64,000 nucleotides of DNA from Actinernus sp. WN-2022. Lineage: Eukaryota > Cnidaria > Anthozoa > Actiniaria > Actinernidae. The notes beneath the pieces are model-generated. The model was not told the origin of the DNA, made no database searches, and saw only the letters and a list, made by a program, of their open reading frames with translations. This document shows, piece by piece, positions 41,660 to 54,554 of the stretch. The position numbers were made by a program, and so were the translations under genes. The DNA lies in the NCBI GenBank assembly GCA_030867875.1, contig JAOWCC010000577.1:84611740-84675739 (forward strand), read 5' to 3'. The number at the start of each line of letters is the position of its first letter. Positions within the stretch are counted from its first letter, which is position 1.

Positions 41660-44239
41660 TAACACGAGTTTTAGTCACATTCTTTGTTGTTAGGAAATTC
41701 TTGCACAAGCACAATGTTTTTGTATAAATTGTCAGAAGGTTCTACGTAAACACATTTCGAAATGATAGTCTCAATATTAATTACCAGGCACTTGCCTAAT
41801 CTAGAGCAAGCTTTGATATGTGGCAGCTTTACATTCATGAAGTTTCTATTTTCAGCTGAGTCTAGAATAAGATAATTGCTACAATTTTGAACAAAGGGTG
41901 TAATAAATGAAACTGAAGTAGAAAAAACAGTCAATACTGTTACAGATACATGAAGTAGTGTACTTGGCAAAACAAATTATTTGCCCATATTCTAAAGTTC
42001 CATTAACGTTGAAGCTTACTGTAAAATAATTGGGCACTTTAACTCTTTTATAAGCACGCGAAAAAATGATTGTCGCCATTTAAAAGGTGCCTATCTCCAA
42101 GAAAACTCCTCATTGCTTGAGTTTGAATATCGTCCAGTTCGAGAGAAAAAGGTTTACCTAAGGCCTGATATCCGCTTCCTAAGTCTGAACAGTTACTACC
42201 GGAGAACTGATTGCGGACCAATTTTCCGAGAAACTTTCCCTCAACAGTTTTGTCTGAAACTGCTTCGACCATACTCGGAAGTTTCTTAAATAACATACCA
42301 CACGTGATTTGCTGTTCTACTCTCTATGTACCATGGAACATTTTTAGGAGTTTTCCATCCACGTTAAGGGAAGCACGAGTGGCACCACAAAGGCCCGAGA
42401 TTCCGAACACACATAGGAAGATGAAGAAGAAAATGTACATTTAGAGTCATATATCTCTCTCGGTAAATTGTTCCAAACATCTGACAAAAATACCTTAGTA
42501 ATCTTTCACATTGGATAAGGTCATTCTCGGTAACGTTGTCTTGCAGCATCAACCACATTGCCTCTACTAGCCATGTCAAATGTTGAAAGCATTCATCAGC
42601 CAGGATACCAAAAAGGCAGGGAAGTGCATAAAACAAAAGCCAAGAACGTAGCTCTGAAGCTTTCCAAAATCGCCTGTCTTCCAAAATCCTAGGAACCCTT
42701 GTAACTATATCTGGAGGATTGATTTCTAATAGGCGCTGATTCACAGTACTGATCTAGCTCGGAAATCACTGAGTAAAATATACTTGAGAATGCGGGTGAG
42801 AACCACAGATTAAGTAAAAGTTTGCATATGCCCTGTAATACGCAGTGCATGTAATCAATAGTTGACCCTTGTATGATGTCATATAGTAAGTGAAGTATGC
42901 AGGAACAGAAGGGCCTTTTATGCCGTAGACAGGCGCGCCATTTGCTGTTGCTTGGTTTGCATGTCTTATTGTTTCTTTGTGAGTTATTCGTAGGCCAATA
43001 GGATCACCCGCAGTAATGAATGGGAATACGTGGCAGTGACCTCGAGAACTGGTTTGCAAGTTTCTCCTGGTTGGAGACATTTAGGACAGCCATATTTCCC
43101 GTTAAACTGAATACAGTTACAAACAAGTGCTTTAGCAGGAAGATCACAAGTTCCGCATAAAAGAAAGCACCTCGCAACAGCTGTTCGCCTTCTGGATCTA
43201 TTTCAACACTTATCCCCTCTTGTTCCAGCTGTAGTATACTTTCGTGAATAGGCTTAGAAAATGTAAGCGTAAAAGGCTTCTGCGGACCGTACTATAAACC
43301 AGCAAAAATCATATTATCTTTCTTGATTCTTTGCTCGTAGGGTAACTCGTTAATACTTAGAAAAAATGGCCAAATCGCGAACTTGGAAGACTTGAATACG
43401 GGCACACCATCAGTATTCCAAGAGTAGGATAAGTTGTAGGGATAGTTAGACGACAGTGGCCCAGTATTTTCTGAAAGTTTTCGGTACAACATGCCATCCG
43501 TTATATCATTGTATTCTCCAAGTTTGTGCTTTCTTTTAAACCTCTTCTGAATGCTTGTGATAAAAATTGATTTCTTGAATAACCTCTGCAATTGTTCAAT
43601 GAGAGGGATCTCGATAAAGCATGCAGTCGAGCTCTGCTCGTCTAAATCTCGTAGACAGTTTTGACATGTATGTTCCTCTGCATTCTTTATCAGTAGAAAA
43701 CAAAAGCTACAGTATTTGTGAATAATCATAGGGTTTTGTATAGTAGAAAAATACTTCTTCAAAGCATAAACGCTTTTTAGGTGCTTAGGTTGTGTCATGC
43801 AGTGAAGACTGGCACCACGCCTTCCTCGTCTTCTTCATCGCTGATTCCCTCGCAGTCATCGCCTACAAATTCTTCCAATAGCGAATCCCATTTTTCTTCG
43901 TGTATGTTCTTATAATTGTTATCTGAAGTTGATTTTTTTATCTCTGTAAAATATAATTTCTGTAGTTGTTGAATGTACGGTCAATAATCCACAAGAATTA
44001 CTCAATACAGCTTGATCTCCAAGCATCTCTATCTCAGGCTCAACGGGCTCTATAAGTTCGTCACTCGATGAGGAGGAATTTGATAACTCATCCATTGCTT
44101 CCTCGGACAGCTTTGAACCTATTGTACGGGATAATCGCCATTTTGATGTTTTAGGAGCACTTGATTCGTCAATCCATTGATGCTATACTAGCGGACGATT
44201 TGTCACCCTTTTGCGCTTTCTGCAAGTGTCGTTATCCAT
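41660..44239 (-). pseudogene. tnp2-type (EnSpm/CACTA-like) transposase, decayed
   Basis: ATG near 44239 gives a basic start (MDNDTCRKRKRVTN) and an acidic Ser-rich region (LSNSSSSSDELIEPVEPE). After several breaks, the frame 43798-43292 carries CSFCFLLIKNAEEHTCQNCL and LSYSWNTDGVPVFKSSKFAI then WPFFLSINELPYEQRIKKDN. This is the (N)TDG..F.SS..S.WP....INELP signature of animal tnp2-like transposases. Downstream are IKGPSVPAYFTYYM (about 42900), DYMHCVLQGICKLLLNLWFS-type sequence (about 42850-42780) and RRFWKASELRSWLLFYALP (about 42660). HFLLHLPMCVRNLGPLWCHS (about 42400) follows, then a C-terminal region to about 41660. Multiple shifts and stops separate the pieces. I did not identify its terminal repeats. 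Confidence 0.65.
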
Positions 44240-44366
44240 ACTTTATAACTGCATGGTCGAAACCTTCTAGAAGTTCTGATCTTTGGAATGTTCCCGTTCA
44301 TTTTACTTTGATTGCTATCTAAGCAAGGTCAAACAGAGATATATTTACACTGCCATCAGTTATTTA

Positions 44367-44566
44367 CGGAAGCCGATAAGGGTCATTTCTCTACCACGTT
44401 GTTGCGAGGCGACAACGTGGAAACGACAACGTGGTACGGTGTTGTGAAGCGACAACGCGGTACCGCGTTGTGACGCTCACAACGTGGAAACGACAACGTG
44501 GTACAGTGTTGTGAAGCGACAACGCGGTACTGCGTTGTGAAGCGACAACGTGAAGGCGACAATTCA
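44367..44566. repeat. outer palindrome array A, left
   Basis: After the 25-bp terminal sequence, about 170 bp consist of alternating GACAACGTGGAAACGACAAC and palindromic ACAACGCGGTACCGCGTTGT-like units. Spacer variants include GAAGC and GACGC. Confidence 0.85.
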
Positions 44567-44599
44567 GCAGGACTTCCCTGAGTATTCGAATGAAATCTT

Positions 44600-45110
44600 G
44601 GAACAAGACACCGAATTGAGCCAAACTGAACTGAGATAACTGAACCGAGTGCACAGAATTGAGTAATTGAACCAAGTAAACTGAACTGAGCCGGTATGAC
44701 AAGAAGAAATAGAACTGGAAAACGAACCGAGTCGCCTAATGGAGCAGCCGTATGGACACAAAGAAATTGAGAAAACTGAACTAAGTAAATCGAAACCGAA
44801 CAGAATATAGCTTACCGACATGAATCGAATATACAGAACTGAGTAAACTGCTCTTTCCCATTGTTTCCAGTTCATTTTATTGCTTTTCCAGCGAGACTTG
44901 ATTGCCTTTCCAATGAAAGTCACCATTTGTTGATGTTCCCACAGAAGTCCGGTCAATTTTATAATTTCCTCCCAAGAGTTCAGTTTTCGCTCGTTTTTCT
45001 TGATCTGTCATTCTTTTTCCGGTTCAGTATAAACGCATTCTCAACTAAAATCAGTTTTTATCATTTTGTGAAATTCCGCAAAAATTCAATGAAAACGCGA
45101 TATTAAGAGG
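44600..45110. repeat. inner inverted arm (blocks B and C), left
   Basis: TTGGAACAAGACACCGAATT and repeated CTGAACTGAG / AACTGAGTAAACTG-like motifs (to about 44870) are inverted relative to 48878-49157. ATAAACGCATTCTCAACTAA (about 45027-45046) pairs with the inverse at about 48793-48812. Similarity is patchy between these anchors. Confidence 0.75.
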
Positions 45111-45419
45111 AATGCGTCCGCTAATAACGCAGTTTTCGTATATAACCAAGACGTGTTTCCCCCAAAGCATAAAATGTAGACGTTGTTGGCGGACCACCGG
45201 TTTTTATTTCCCCAAATAACTAGTATTTTGACGTTACCACAGAAATTACTAGATACTCTATTAACATTATTTTGGCGGACTGGACATTTTTGATATTTTT
45301 AACAATATCGAAAATAGATTTTCTAACGGAAAGGCATTTTCATACAAAAAGTAAGTGTTGTTTAAGGCTGAAATAAGCGGAACACAAAAAATACAGAAAA
45401 CTGGGATACCAAATACAAA

Positions 45420-46165
45420 GTTCTGGCGGATAAATCGAACTCCCGATTCCGCACTGCGGAATCAAGGGTTTCTTAAAATATCGCACAGATGACGAAATCT
45501 GATGGAAAAATCTGAACCCTGATTCCGCACTGCGGAATGAAGGTTTACTCAAAATATTGCACAGATGACCAAATTTGGCGGACAAAAATAATCCCCGATT
45601 CCGCACTGCGGAACACAAGCATTCTCACAATATCACAAAAATTATCAAATCTGGCGAACAAGAGTAAACCCCGATTCCGCACTGCGGAATGAAGGTTTAC
45701 TCAAAATATCACAAAAAATGATCAAATCTGGCGGACAAGTAAACCCCGATTCCGCAGTGCGGAATGAAGGTTCACTCAAAATATCATAAAAATGATCAAA
45801 TCTAGCGGACAAGTAAACCCCTATTCCGCACTGCGGAATACAAGCATTCTCAAAATATCACAAAAATGATCAAATCTGGCGGACAAGTAAACCCCGATTC
45901 CGCAGTGCGGAATGAAGGTTCACTCAAAATATCATAAAAATGATCAAATCTGGCGGACAAGTAAACCCTTATTCCGCACTGCGGAATACAAGCATTCTCA
46001 AAATATCACAAAAATGATCAAATCCTGGCGGACAAGTAAACCCCGATTCCGCAGTGCGGAATGAAGGTTCACTCAAAATATCATAAAAATGATCAAATCT
46101 GGCGGACAAGCAAACCTCCGATTCCGCACTCGCTTTCTCAAAATATCGCACAAGTGACCAAATTT
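45420..46165. repeat. ~75-bp tandem array D with 17-bp palindrome, left (~10 units)
   Basis: Each unit contains CAAATCTGGCGGACAAGTAA, then ATTCCGCACTGCGGAAT or its central-base variant ATTCCGCAGTGCGGAAT, then GGTT(C/T)ACTCAAAATATCA. About ten units are visible, with the last degraded. Open frames crossing the array are products of the repeat period (75 = 25 codons) and not genes. Confidence 0.9.
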
Positions 46166-48189
46166 GCTGGAAACATCCAACATTCAATCGGTCCCGATAT
46201 CGTATAAATATTAAACTGGAACAGATAGATGATATATTGCGGGAGGAATAAACACTTAAGCGAGTTACTTATAATCGTTTGTTGTGAACAGGATCCTTTC
46301 GGCAACGAAGAAACATTCTGCGTACGAACTTTTCACATGTCAGCCTCTGTTCTCATCTGCTGTAACAAGTTTCTGTAAAGAGAAGATATTGGATACGTTT
46401 ATACATTTTAAATGTTAGGCATTTAAGAGTGAGAGGATGACGATGAACGGTAGACAGGTGTCAACTAGTCTACTACGGTATCCGGTCGTTTCGCTTGTCT
46501 ACTACACAAGAGTCTGAAAGTCAGATATCTATTTCTAGCGATACGAGTAAAGCACGAAAAGTATCACAGCCGGTAGCACAACCTTTCGAGTTTGAGACTT
46601 TAAGCTAGTATAAGTTTTAACTTATGATTCAAAGCGAAGGCTTTCGTTAACAGATCACACTACAATTTCTGAACAGATAAACTCCAATCGCGGTTTACAA
46701 GGAAGGCTGCAACTTCTGCATTGAGAACACAATATATAATACATTTTGAAGGAATCGTCTCATATCTTGATTTCCTTGATTTTTTTTTCATAACCATAGC
46801 GTCCGTATTGATCTTACAAAATTTGTCCTCAGAACACGTCGTCACTTTGATTTTGCTTCGCTTTTTGAGATGCACATAACTAAATGAAAAGCAACTCAGA
46901 CGCCGGCAATGTCAGTGAAGTGAAAGTAATCTTGATCTAAATTATACATGCTTTCTTGGATGTAATGTGCAACCTGAATAATATATAAATGATGTGTTTA
47001 TCACTCTCATAACAATACCTACCTTCAATGTGTGTGTGATCCTGAAGATTTAGATGAACAACAAGGCTTGTGTGCGTATAAAAGCACATGGCGATGTGTA
47101 ACTAAAATTGAAGTGACGCTTATTTATTATTCGGTTTTTGGCAGTATTCAAATTTTTGCGCGCCTGAAATAACACTAGTCCTTGATCCGATTGGTTAAAG
47201 CTGAGACTTCACAGGCACCGGGATATTCAATTTCATTGAATGGTGTTTTCACATGTAGGTATTATCTAACCGCTAGCGTCATCGGCAATGAACCGTACAA
47301 ATTATATTGAAGTAAGAAACCTTTATCTCGATCTATCCTGGCGGTTTCATCCTGGCAATGGAAACCGATAGTTATGAGATGGCCAGAGCACAAGAACATG
47401 GAGAAGTTGTCCGGGAACAAATGCTTTTATTGTCTCAGTGAAACTCCCGATCAATGAAAAACTCCGACTGCGTGATGTACCAGTTGAGAATATCTTAATA
47501 CGGTTCACTTAATGCCGCGTCACATCAAGAGGATGTATCAGCCCATCACCTAAAACCTTCAGATGTTTCTACTTCGAATAATTCTGTGTAAACCAAGGCA
47601 TGTAGCACCGAGAATTCCTGCCGAGAGAAAGATATTGGCCCGGAGATGCGATTGTTGTTGAATCAGTAGACGTGAGCCGAACCCAAGTGTACTAAAACAG
47701 CCGATAAATTTCACTTGGACAATATGCATCCAATCTAACTGATCAGAACGACGCATCTGAGTGTGAGCAAACATTCCCATGCGTTTGATGCAGCCACAAC
47801 ACTGAAGAAAAGCTGAGTAGATTGAACAGGTAGACAATATCCAACTAATGTGTAATTATTATATCCTCATTTTAAGTGTTATTCTCTAAAATTTATAGAT
47901 CGGCTTGGCCAGATTTCGGGTACACTTTCGATCGTCTGTGAATCGAGTCTCAGTTCTCGTTTGCACTGCATGCTAAACAAAACTAAATTACCAAAGAAAG
48001 AGATGCTAGTAAGTTTAAAAATTAACTGGTATGTGAGGTTCAGGGCTAAAACATAGCTGATTGGTTTTAATAATTAGTCTAATTACCGGCCAACCAACTG
48101 CAACGGTTTTAAAATTTGAAGCAGGGCCTTGAAGCTATCTCTGTCTAAACTGGATTTGTAGGCAAATGATCCTTTTTTCAACGACCCTT
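46166..48189. other. 2-kb core of the palindromic element, no recognised gene
   Basis: This single-copy core lies between the inverted D arrays. The longest frames (46660-46875 and 47559-47837, both minus) have no recognised domain and no codon-level support. AT-rich stretches and a few short inverted matches are present. It could contain a non-coding RNA, captured host sequence or a decayed transposase. Confidence 0.5.
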
Positions 48190-48565
48190 GCATCAGATTT
48201 GTTCTTGTGGGATATTTTGAGAAAACATCTATTCCGCAGTGCGGAATCGGGTTTTAGTACTGTCCGCTAGATTTGGTCATTTGTAGGGTATTTTGAGAAA
48301 ACTTCTATTCCGCAGTGCGGAATCGGGGTTTAGTATTGTCCGCTAGATTTGGTCATTTGTAGGGTATTTTGAGAAGACATTTATTCCGCAGTGCGGAATC
48401 GGGTTTTAGTACTGTCCGCTAGATTTGGTCATTTGTAGGGTATTTTGAGAAAACTTCTATTCCGCAGTGCGGAATCGGGGTTTAGTATTGTCCGCTAGAT
48501 TTGGTCATTTGTAGGGTATTTTGAGAAAACTTCTATTCCCCGGAATCGGGGTTTACTATTGTCCG
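48190..48565. repeat. ~75-bp tandem array D, right, inverted (5 units)
   Basis: Five units in the opposite orientation to 45420-46165: TTTGAGAAAACTTCTATTCC with GCAGTGCGGAATCGGGGTTT and GTCCGCTAGATTTGGTCATT. The last unit has lost the centre of the palindrome (ATTCCCCGGAAT). Confidence 0.9.
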
Positions 48566-48779
48566 CTAGAAATGAGGACTTTGGTTTATTTAACCTCACA
48601 TATTAATCGTAAGAAATGTATTAATTTTTGCGTATATTAAAAACATGTCCTCCAGAAATGCTGTTTTTGTGATGGTTTTGTTTTTGCACCGCCAATAATG
48701 GCCAAAAATTAGAGGGACAAATTACGTTTCCGAAAAACAGTGCAATTCACACAGTTTTCATCGGAATAATCGTAAATGA

Positions 48780-49157
48780 GAAAAACTGATTTTAGTTGAG
48801 AATGCGTTTATAATTCTTCTTTGTCCTCCTAGTTTATTCATGTCATTTTCTGTTCGATAAATTGTTTGGCCAATCCGAAAAGCAGTTTACTCAGTTCTGT
48901 ATATTCTATTCATGTCCGTAAGCCATATTCTGATTTCTGTTCGGTTTCGGTTGTATTTACTCAGTTCAGTTTTCTCCATTTCTTTGTGTCCATAAGCTAC
49001 TCCATTAGGCGTTTCACTTCGATTTCCAGTTCTATTTCTTCTATTCATTCACTCAGTTCAGTTTACCCGGTTCAATTTCTACCCAATTATGTGCACTTGG
49101 TTCACTTCAGTCTCAGTTCAATTTACCTCAATTCGATCAGTGTCCTTTTCCAACGAG
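48780..49157. repeat. inner inverted arm (blocks C and B), right
   Basis: Inverse of 44600-45110, from ACTGATTTTAGTTGAGAATG through AGCAGTTTACTCAGTTCTGT to ATCAGTGTCCTTTTCCAA. It ends abruptly at about 49157, where the LINE 5' end begins. Confidence 0.75.
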
Positions 49158-49311
49158 GCGAGGAGGGCGCTCGCCGTTGATGGCGATGTCATGGAATCTC
49201 TAAATTGAGGAGTAAGTTATATCTCATCAAAGAACTTCACGAAATAAGAACACAAACAGCCACCAGATCTTTATTCGTAATTGTGATAACCGATGTGTTC
49301 ACGCTATATCC

Positions 49312-51057
49312 ATGAGTGCAAAATCCAGTGGTAGTTATTATGTTTGGCGAAATGATGATGAAGGATCAGGGATATCGACAGATTGGCACGAATGTGAACT
49401 TCACACAAAGAGGAAAGGAGGAAGATGCGTAAAAAAATTACAAGGTGAACAAAAAGCTAAAGACCTACTGTCGCAGATCATGAAAGAGATCGAAGTCAAT
49501 AGCAAGGAGAAGAATCCAACCGACCCACAGGTATCCAAGACGAATTCAAATAATGTCGGGAAACAAAACAAAGGTAAATCCGATGATAGTAGGAAGTTTA
49601 TAGAACTTGAATCGGCTATAAATACTCTTGAGAAGCAGTTGAACGATCTAAATGATTTTAAGAAAAAACAAGAATCCTTCACGGATCATCTCGAAACCCA
49701 AGCAGTTAATGATATTCGAAACCTCAACGATTTCATGTAGAGATCAAACGACGCAGAACGAAGAATGCACACAAAAATTAAAGAACACGAAATCGCGTTA
49801 GATAATCGTATCAATCAATCGTTAAGCAAAATGATTGACCAGATCAAAACAGAGATGTCTCACATAAAACAGGATGTGAGTAAACTTGAGGGCGATTTGT
49901 ACCGGGCATTGGACAATGAACAAGCGGAGGAACTTATATCCGTACAGTCAGATCAAGCACATTCCATTGGAGAAGATGATCAAGACAGTAGTTTTACATA
50001 TAAAGTAAACACTTCAAACCGTTTTCAGACCCTAGCTCCTGCCGAAAACAGTAATACCATCCCGAAATCAACTCCAAATGATGCGAACAGCCACGAGACT
50101 CCTGGACCTAAATCCAACGACCGACCATCTAATTATAAAGAAGAGAAAAAGAAAAAAGGTCCTATTTTAATCCTTAGTGACTCGATGTTAAGAGGTATTC
50201 GACAAAACAAACTATCTAATAACACCTACGTTAATATACAATATATTGCGGGAGGAATTTACGAGATGATCGACTACATGAATAATATGTCTGACACAAC
50301 TGAGTACGAGCAGGTGGTAATCCACACCGGTACCAATGACATCGGAAAAAGAACTCAGTCAGACATTACAGAAGGTATCCTACTGCTCAGTGACATAATC
50401 CGCAGCAGATGGAGTAACTGCCACATTATTATCTCCTCTGTCATTTATCATAGAACAGATAATAGCAAGAACGATTTAATATTTAGAATTAACGCACAAC
50501 TACGAGATATTTGTAAAGATTTAAGGAATGTCACGTATATGAATAACTACAATGTAGCCACATTACGTAGTGGGCTTATTAACGATGAAGCATTTTATGA
50601 CGATCTACACCTACATAACAGTTCTGGTACCAGAATACTTGCTGCAAATCTAAAACAAGCTATTTGTCTCCGTAAAGCCCGGCAATCACCAACGGAGTAT
50701 CAACACAGGCAAAATTACAGCGAGTACCAAACTCGATTATCACCAAGACAACAGTCACCGCACAACAACAGTAGGCAGTATAGTGACTCGTCGGAAGGCC
50801 ACCCCAATCAGTTTCCTACAGGACAGCCATGGAAAGCCCCATCTTATGTTAGAAGTACTGGAGGCTACTTTATTCAGCACACCATAGCTATTAGTATGGA
50901 GCGACCCCACAATTACACTAATCATTACAGTAAGGCGGCCAACGCGGAGCCGACAAGAGGCAATCAAAGATACGAAAGTGTAGATTCAATCACCCTTAGT
51001 TCCCTTTTACACTGGATTGAGAAATATCAGGAAGAGAATCAGGTTTGTAAGAGATAA
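49312..51057 (+). CDS. LINE ORF1 protein: coiled coil + SGNH esterase domain (one stop)
   Basis: ATG 49312 begins MSAKSSGSYYVWRNDDEGSG. A coiled-coil region (about residues 90-190, ESAINTLEKQLNDLNDFKKK) should drive trimerisation. A linker follows, then an SGNH/GDSL esterase domain with block I GPILILSDSML (about 50160-50190), the GG of block II (AGGIYEMID), block III HTGTNDIG (about 50323) and block V Asp-His in YDDLHLHNSSG (about 50605). The catalytic Ser, Asn and Asp/His are all present. The tail is Gln/Asn/Tyr-rich (low complexity). A single TAG (49738-49740) interrupts the same frame within the coiled coil. Otherwise the 582-codon frame is open, so this is a young copy. ORF1 proteins coat LINE RNA; the esterase substrate is unknown. 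Confidence 0.8.
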
Positions 51058-51088
51058 CCAACTCCCGTATAACCACAACCGTATTTAA

Positions 51089-54000
51089 ATGCCGGATAAT
51101 CTAAGGGCAGGCGTTTGGAATATCCACGGATTTACAAGCAAAACGCTTGGAAACAAGCTACAGCTTTCTGAGCTAAGAAACTTATCAAAACATATCGATA
51201 TTTTTTGGTATCGTGGAAACTCACGCGGCATTAGATAGTGATCTTGAATTGAACAATTTTGTAAACTACAGAAAATGCAGAGATAAGTCAGGAAATAAGC
51301 ACTATGGTGGCATTACCATCTACGTAAATACAAACATACAAAAAGGCGTTGGTTATATTCCAAACAACAATGAAAATATCATCTAGTGCAAATTACACAA
51401 AGAATTCTTTAAAATTCCCAATGACGTCTTCATAGGAACAGTTTATTTTAGCCCTGACTCTCCAGGAAAACAAACAAACTCAGATTGCATTGAGGAATTG
51501 GAGGAAGACCTTTTGTTTTTCTCAGATAAAGGTGATATTATCCTCCAAGGTGATTTCAACGCTAGAACAGACAATTTGTTTGACCTAATTGAACAAGACA
51601 ATGACAATTTATTTTGTCTCCCGGATGATTATAAGATCGACTCGACAAAACAAAGGTACTCTGAGGACATTGTTATTGACTCGCGCGGAAGAGCCCTGAT
51701 AGACACATGCGTAGAAAATGATCTACGGATTTTGAATGGAAGGGTCCTAGGAGACAGAAACGGCAAAAAGATCTGCCATCAGTCAAATGGTAGTAGTTTA
51801 GTTGATTACATTATAACTAATGAAGCGCTTCTAGAGCGGACCAGTACCTAAAACTTGACCCCCTAAAACCTCACCTTTCGGACCACTGCAGCTTAAGTTA
51901 CTCGTTATGTATGTCTTATGAGATTACTGAAGAGCAAACATTTCTGAAACCTGCACCTGAAAGGTACGTCTGGAGAAAAGGTGACGAAACAAAAATTGAA
52001 TCCGCTATGAACTCTGAAGAAATCAAAGATAGACTGATATGTTTTATCGACACCGACTTTAAGAAAGACGCTAACCTTGCAGCCCACAACTTTTCAAGCA
52101 TAGTGACGTATACCAAAAAGCCGACATCAAAAGAACTCAAAATAGGAAAAAAAAGTGCCGATCTATTCATAATAAGTAGTTCGACCTAGAATGTAAAAAT
52201 GAAAAATCTAATCTAGAGGCTTTAGGCAAACTTTTAGTTAAAAATCCACACGATGAAAAGAACAGACGGCTGCTGTTCATAAAGAAAAAAACATTTCCGC
52301 AAATTAACGAAGTGTAAGACAACTAGGTTCATTGAAGGCAAACTGAATGAAATATCTTCAAACTGCCATAAAAAAACGAAAAATATTGGAAGATTCTGAA
52401 AGATATTTCTGGCTCAACAACTAAAACCAAAAAGTCTACACTGAACATTCCTACACATAAACTTCTCGATCATTTCAAAAACCTGAATAAACAGACAGAT
52501 GAGGAGCCACTGACAACTTTTGACGAACGAACTAAAATACATCTTCCCCTCGATTCCATTATTACCGAAAAAGAGCTCATTGAGGCTATAAAAAAAATTA
52601 AGAACGGAAAAGCGACCTGAAAGGACAGGATACATAACGAGTTCCTTAAATCTTGCAAGGGCCGCTCAAGTCAATCTCTTCTACACCTTTTTAACTCGGT
52701 TCTCAGCTCGGGAAACTACCCAGACGAGTGGAGTTTCGGATACATTACTCCGATACACAATAAGGGGAGCAAAGCCGACCCCAATAATTACAGAGGGATA
52801 ACTATTCTGTCATGCTTATGCAAGCTATTTAACTCTATTCTGAACAACAGACTAACCCAATACTTAGAGGACAATGATATTCTTAACGCCGAACAATCAG
52901 GATTTAGGAAAGGCTCTCGGACAACAGATAATCTATTTGTCCTGAAATCCCTTATTGACAAGTATGCTCGCTCGAAAAAGAAAAAGAAAAAGAACTTTCT
53001 TTTCACCTGTTTTGTCGATTTTCAGAAAGCTTTTGACAGAATCTCGAGGAAAAATTGCTAACTAAAATAAATAACATATATAGGAATAACGGGAAGAGTT
53101 TTAGCTATTCTTATTTCAATGTATTCTAATGACAGAGCTTGTATAAAAGTTGAAAATAAGATTACAGAAAGTTTGCAGTGCTACAGAGGGGTCAAACAAG
53201 GTGATATCCTCTCACCGACCCTATTTAATCTATACATAAACGACCTCCCCGAGCAATTTAAAGCAGTAAACGACCCCGTATATCTTGATGATAGACCCAT
53301 CGATTGCTTACTCTACGCCGATGACATGATTATAATGTCCCAATCGGCGGTAGGTCTACAAAAATGTCTACACAAATTACAAGATTACTGTACAGACAAC
53401 AATATGCAAGTCAACACAGATAAAACGAAGGCTGTCGTTTTTAACAAGTCGTGGAAAAAGTTGAGCAGATTTATATTTGAAATCAATGGACAAAATATCG
53501 AAACCTCTACCACTGGGTCTAACTTTTAGTGCCTGTGGTTCGTTTACTGTAGCCAAACAAGATCTAAAAAAAAACTGCTATGAAAGCTCTATACAAGATA
53601 AGAAAATAAATGGGGGCAAATTTTAGATTTAACGTTGAAATCTCCCTAAAACTATTTGACTCACTAATAAAACCCATTCTTCTTTACGGAAGCGACGTCT
53701 GGGGAATTGATAACATTCTACCAGACAGTCGTAACTCGATAGAACTGGTGCAAAGTAAGTTTTGTAAACAGCGGTTAGGAGTTAGTAGGAGCGCCTCAAA
53801 CTTAGCATGTAGATGCGAGCTCGGGAAGTTTAGCTTAAAATCCGATTGCCAAACTAATAGCATAAAATTCTGGGTAAGGCTCCTCGCTCTTGATAATAAC
53901 TCGCTGCTTTCAAAAGCTTATAAGGAAATGAAAAGTACAAATGATAATGATACTTGGACAGAAAAGAATGTGTAATATTTTATACAAGTACGGTTTTAGT

Positions 54001-54554
54001 GAAATTTGGTTGCTCGGCATCTCAAATCCTGAACTCAAGGTATTTCCAAAGGTATTTCTCAACAGAGCCAGAGATATGGAAAGACATGAATGCCTCTCTA
54101 GCTTGGTTAACGACAATAGAAATAACTCTAATCAGCAAAAAAAAAAAAGAACCTTCCGTACCTTCAAAACAGAGGTCGCGCTAGAGGATTATCCCTTACA
54201 AATAAAGAACATAAAACACCGAATCTCACTAACTAAGTTAAGAATAAGCAATCATAATTTAATGATCGAAAAGGGGAGACATGTTCGCGCTTATATCCCC
54301 CCGAAGAGAGGTGGTGCCCTTTTTGTACCATTAAAAAAGAAGATGAAAAACATGTTCTCACCAATTGTGGATTTTACACTGACCTAAAAAGGCAATTGAC
54401 CAAAGATCTGAGAGAACAGAACAACCTCCAATTTCAACACCTAACCGCCGACAAACAATTTAGGCTACTTATAAATCCACCAAGAAAATTACTGAAAACT
54501 ATTTCGAAATATGTTTCTGATCGCTTCCAAAAGAGAAAAAAGGCACTGCCTTAG
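51089..54554 (+). pseudogene. LINE ORF2: AP-endonuclease and reverse transcriptase, frameshifted
   Basis: ATG 51089 (MPDNLRAGVWNIHGFTSKTL) opens 32 bp after ORF1. The endonuclease has ETHAALDSDL after an early shift (about 51205), GDIILQGDFNART (about 51535-51570) and SLVDYIIT (about 51800). The RT includes GNYPDEWSFGYITPIHNKGS, NNYRGITILSC, CFVDFQKAFDRIS (motif A), CYRGVKQGDILSPTLFNLYI (motif B region, about 53180) and CLLYADDMIIMS (YADD, about 53310). LFDSLIKPILLYGSDVWGID lies in the C-terminal region, followed by a final charged tail to 54554. At least six shifts or stops (including near 51380, 52617, 53060 and 53528) make it non-functional. Confidence 0.8.

Noticed and set aside
45420..46165. 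CRISPR-like array (regular repeats with a palindrome)
   Set aside because: Spacer parts are conserved between units and the genome is eukaryotic with introns and LINEs. This is a tandem repeat, not repeat-unique spacer structure.
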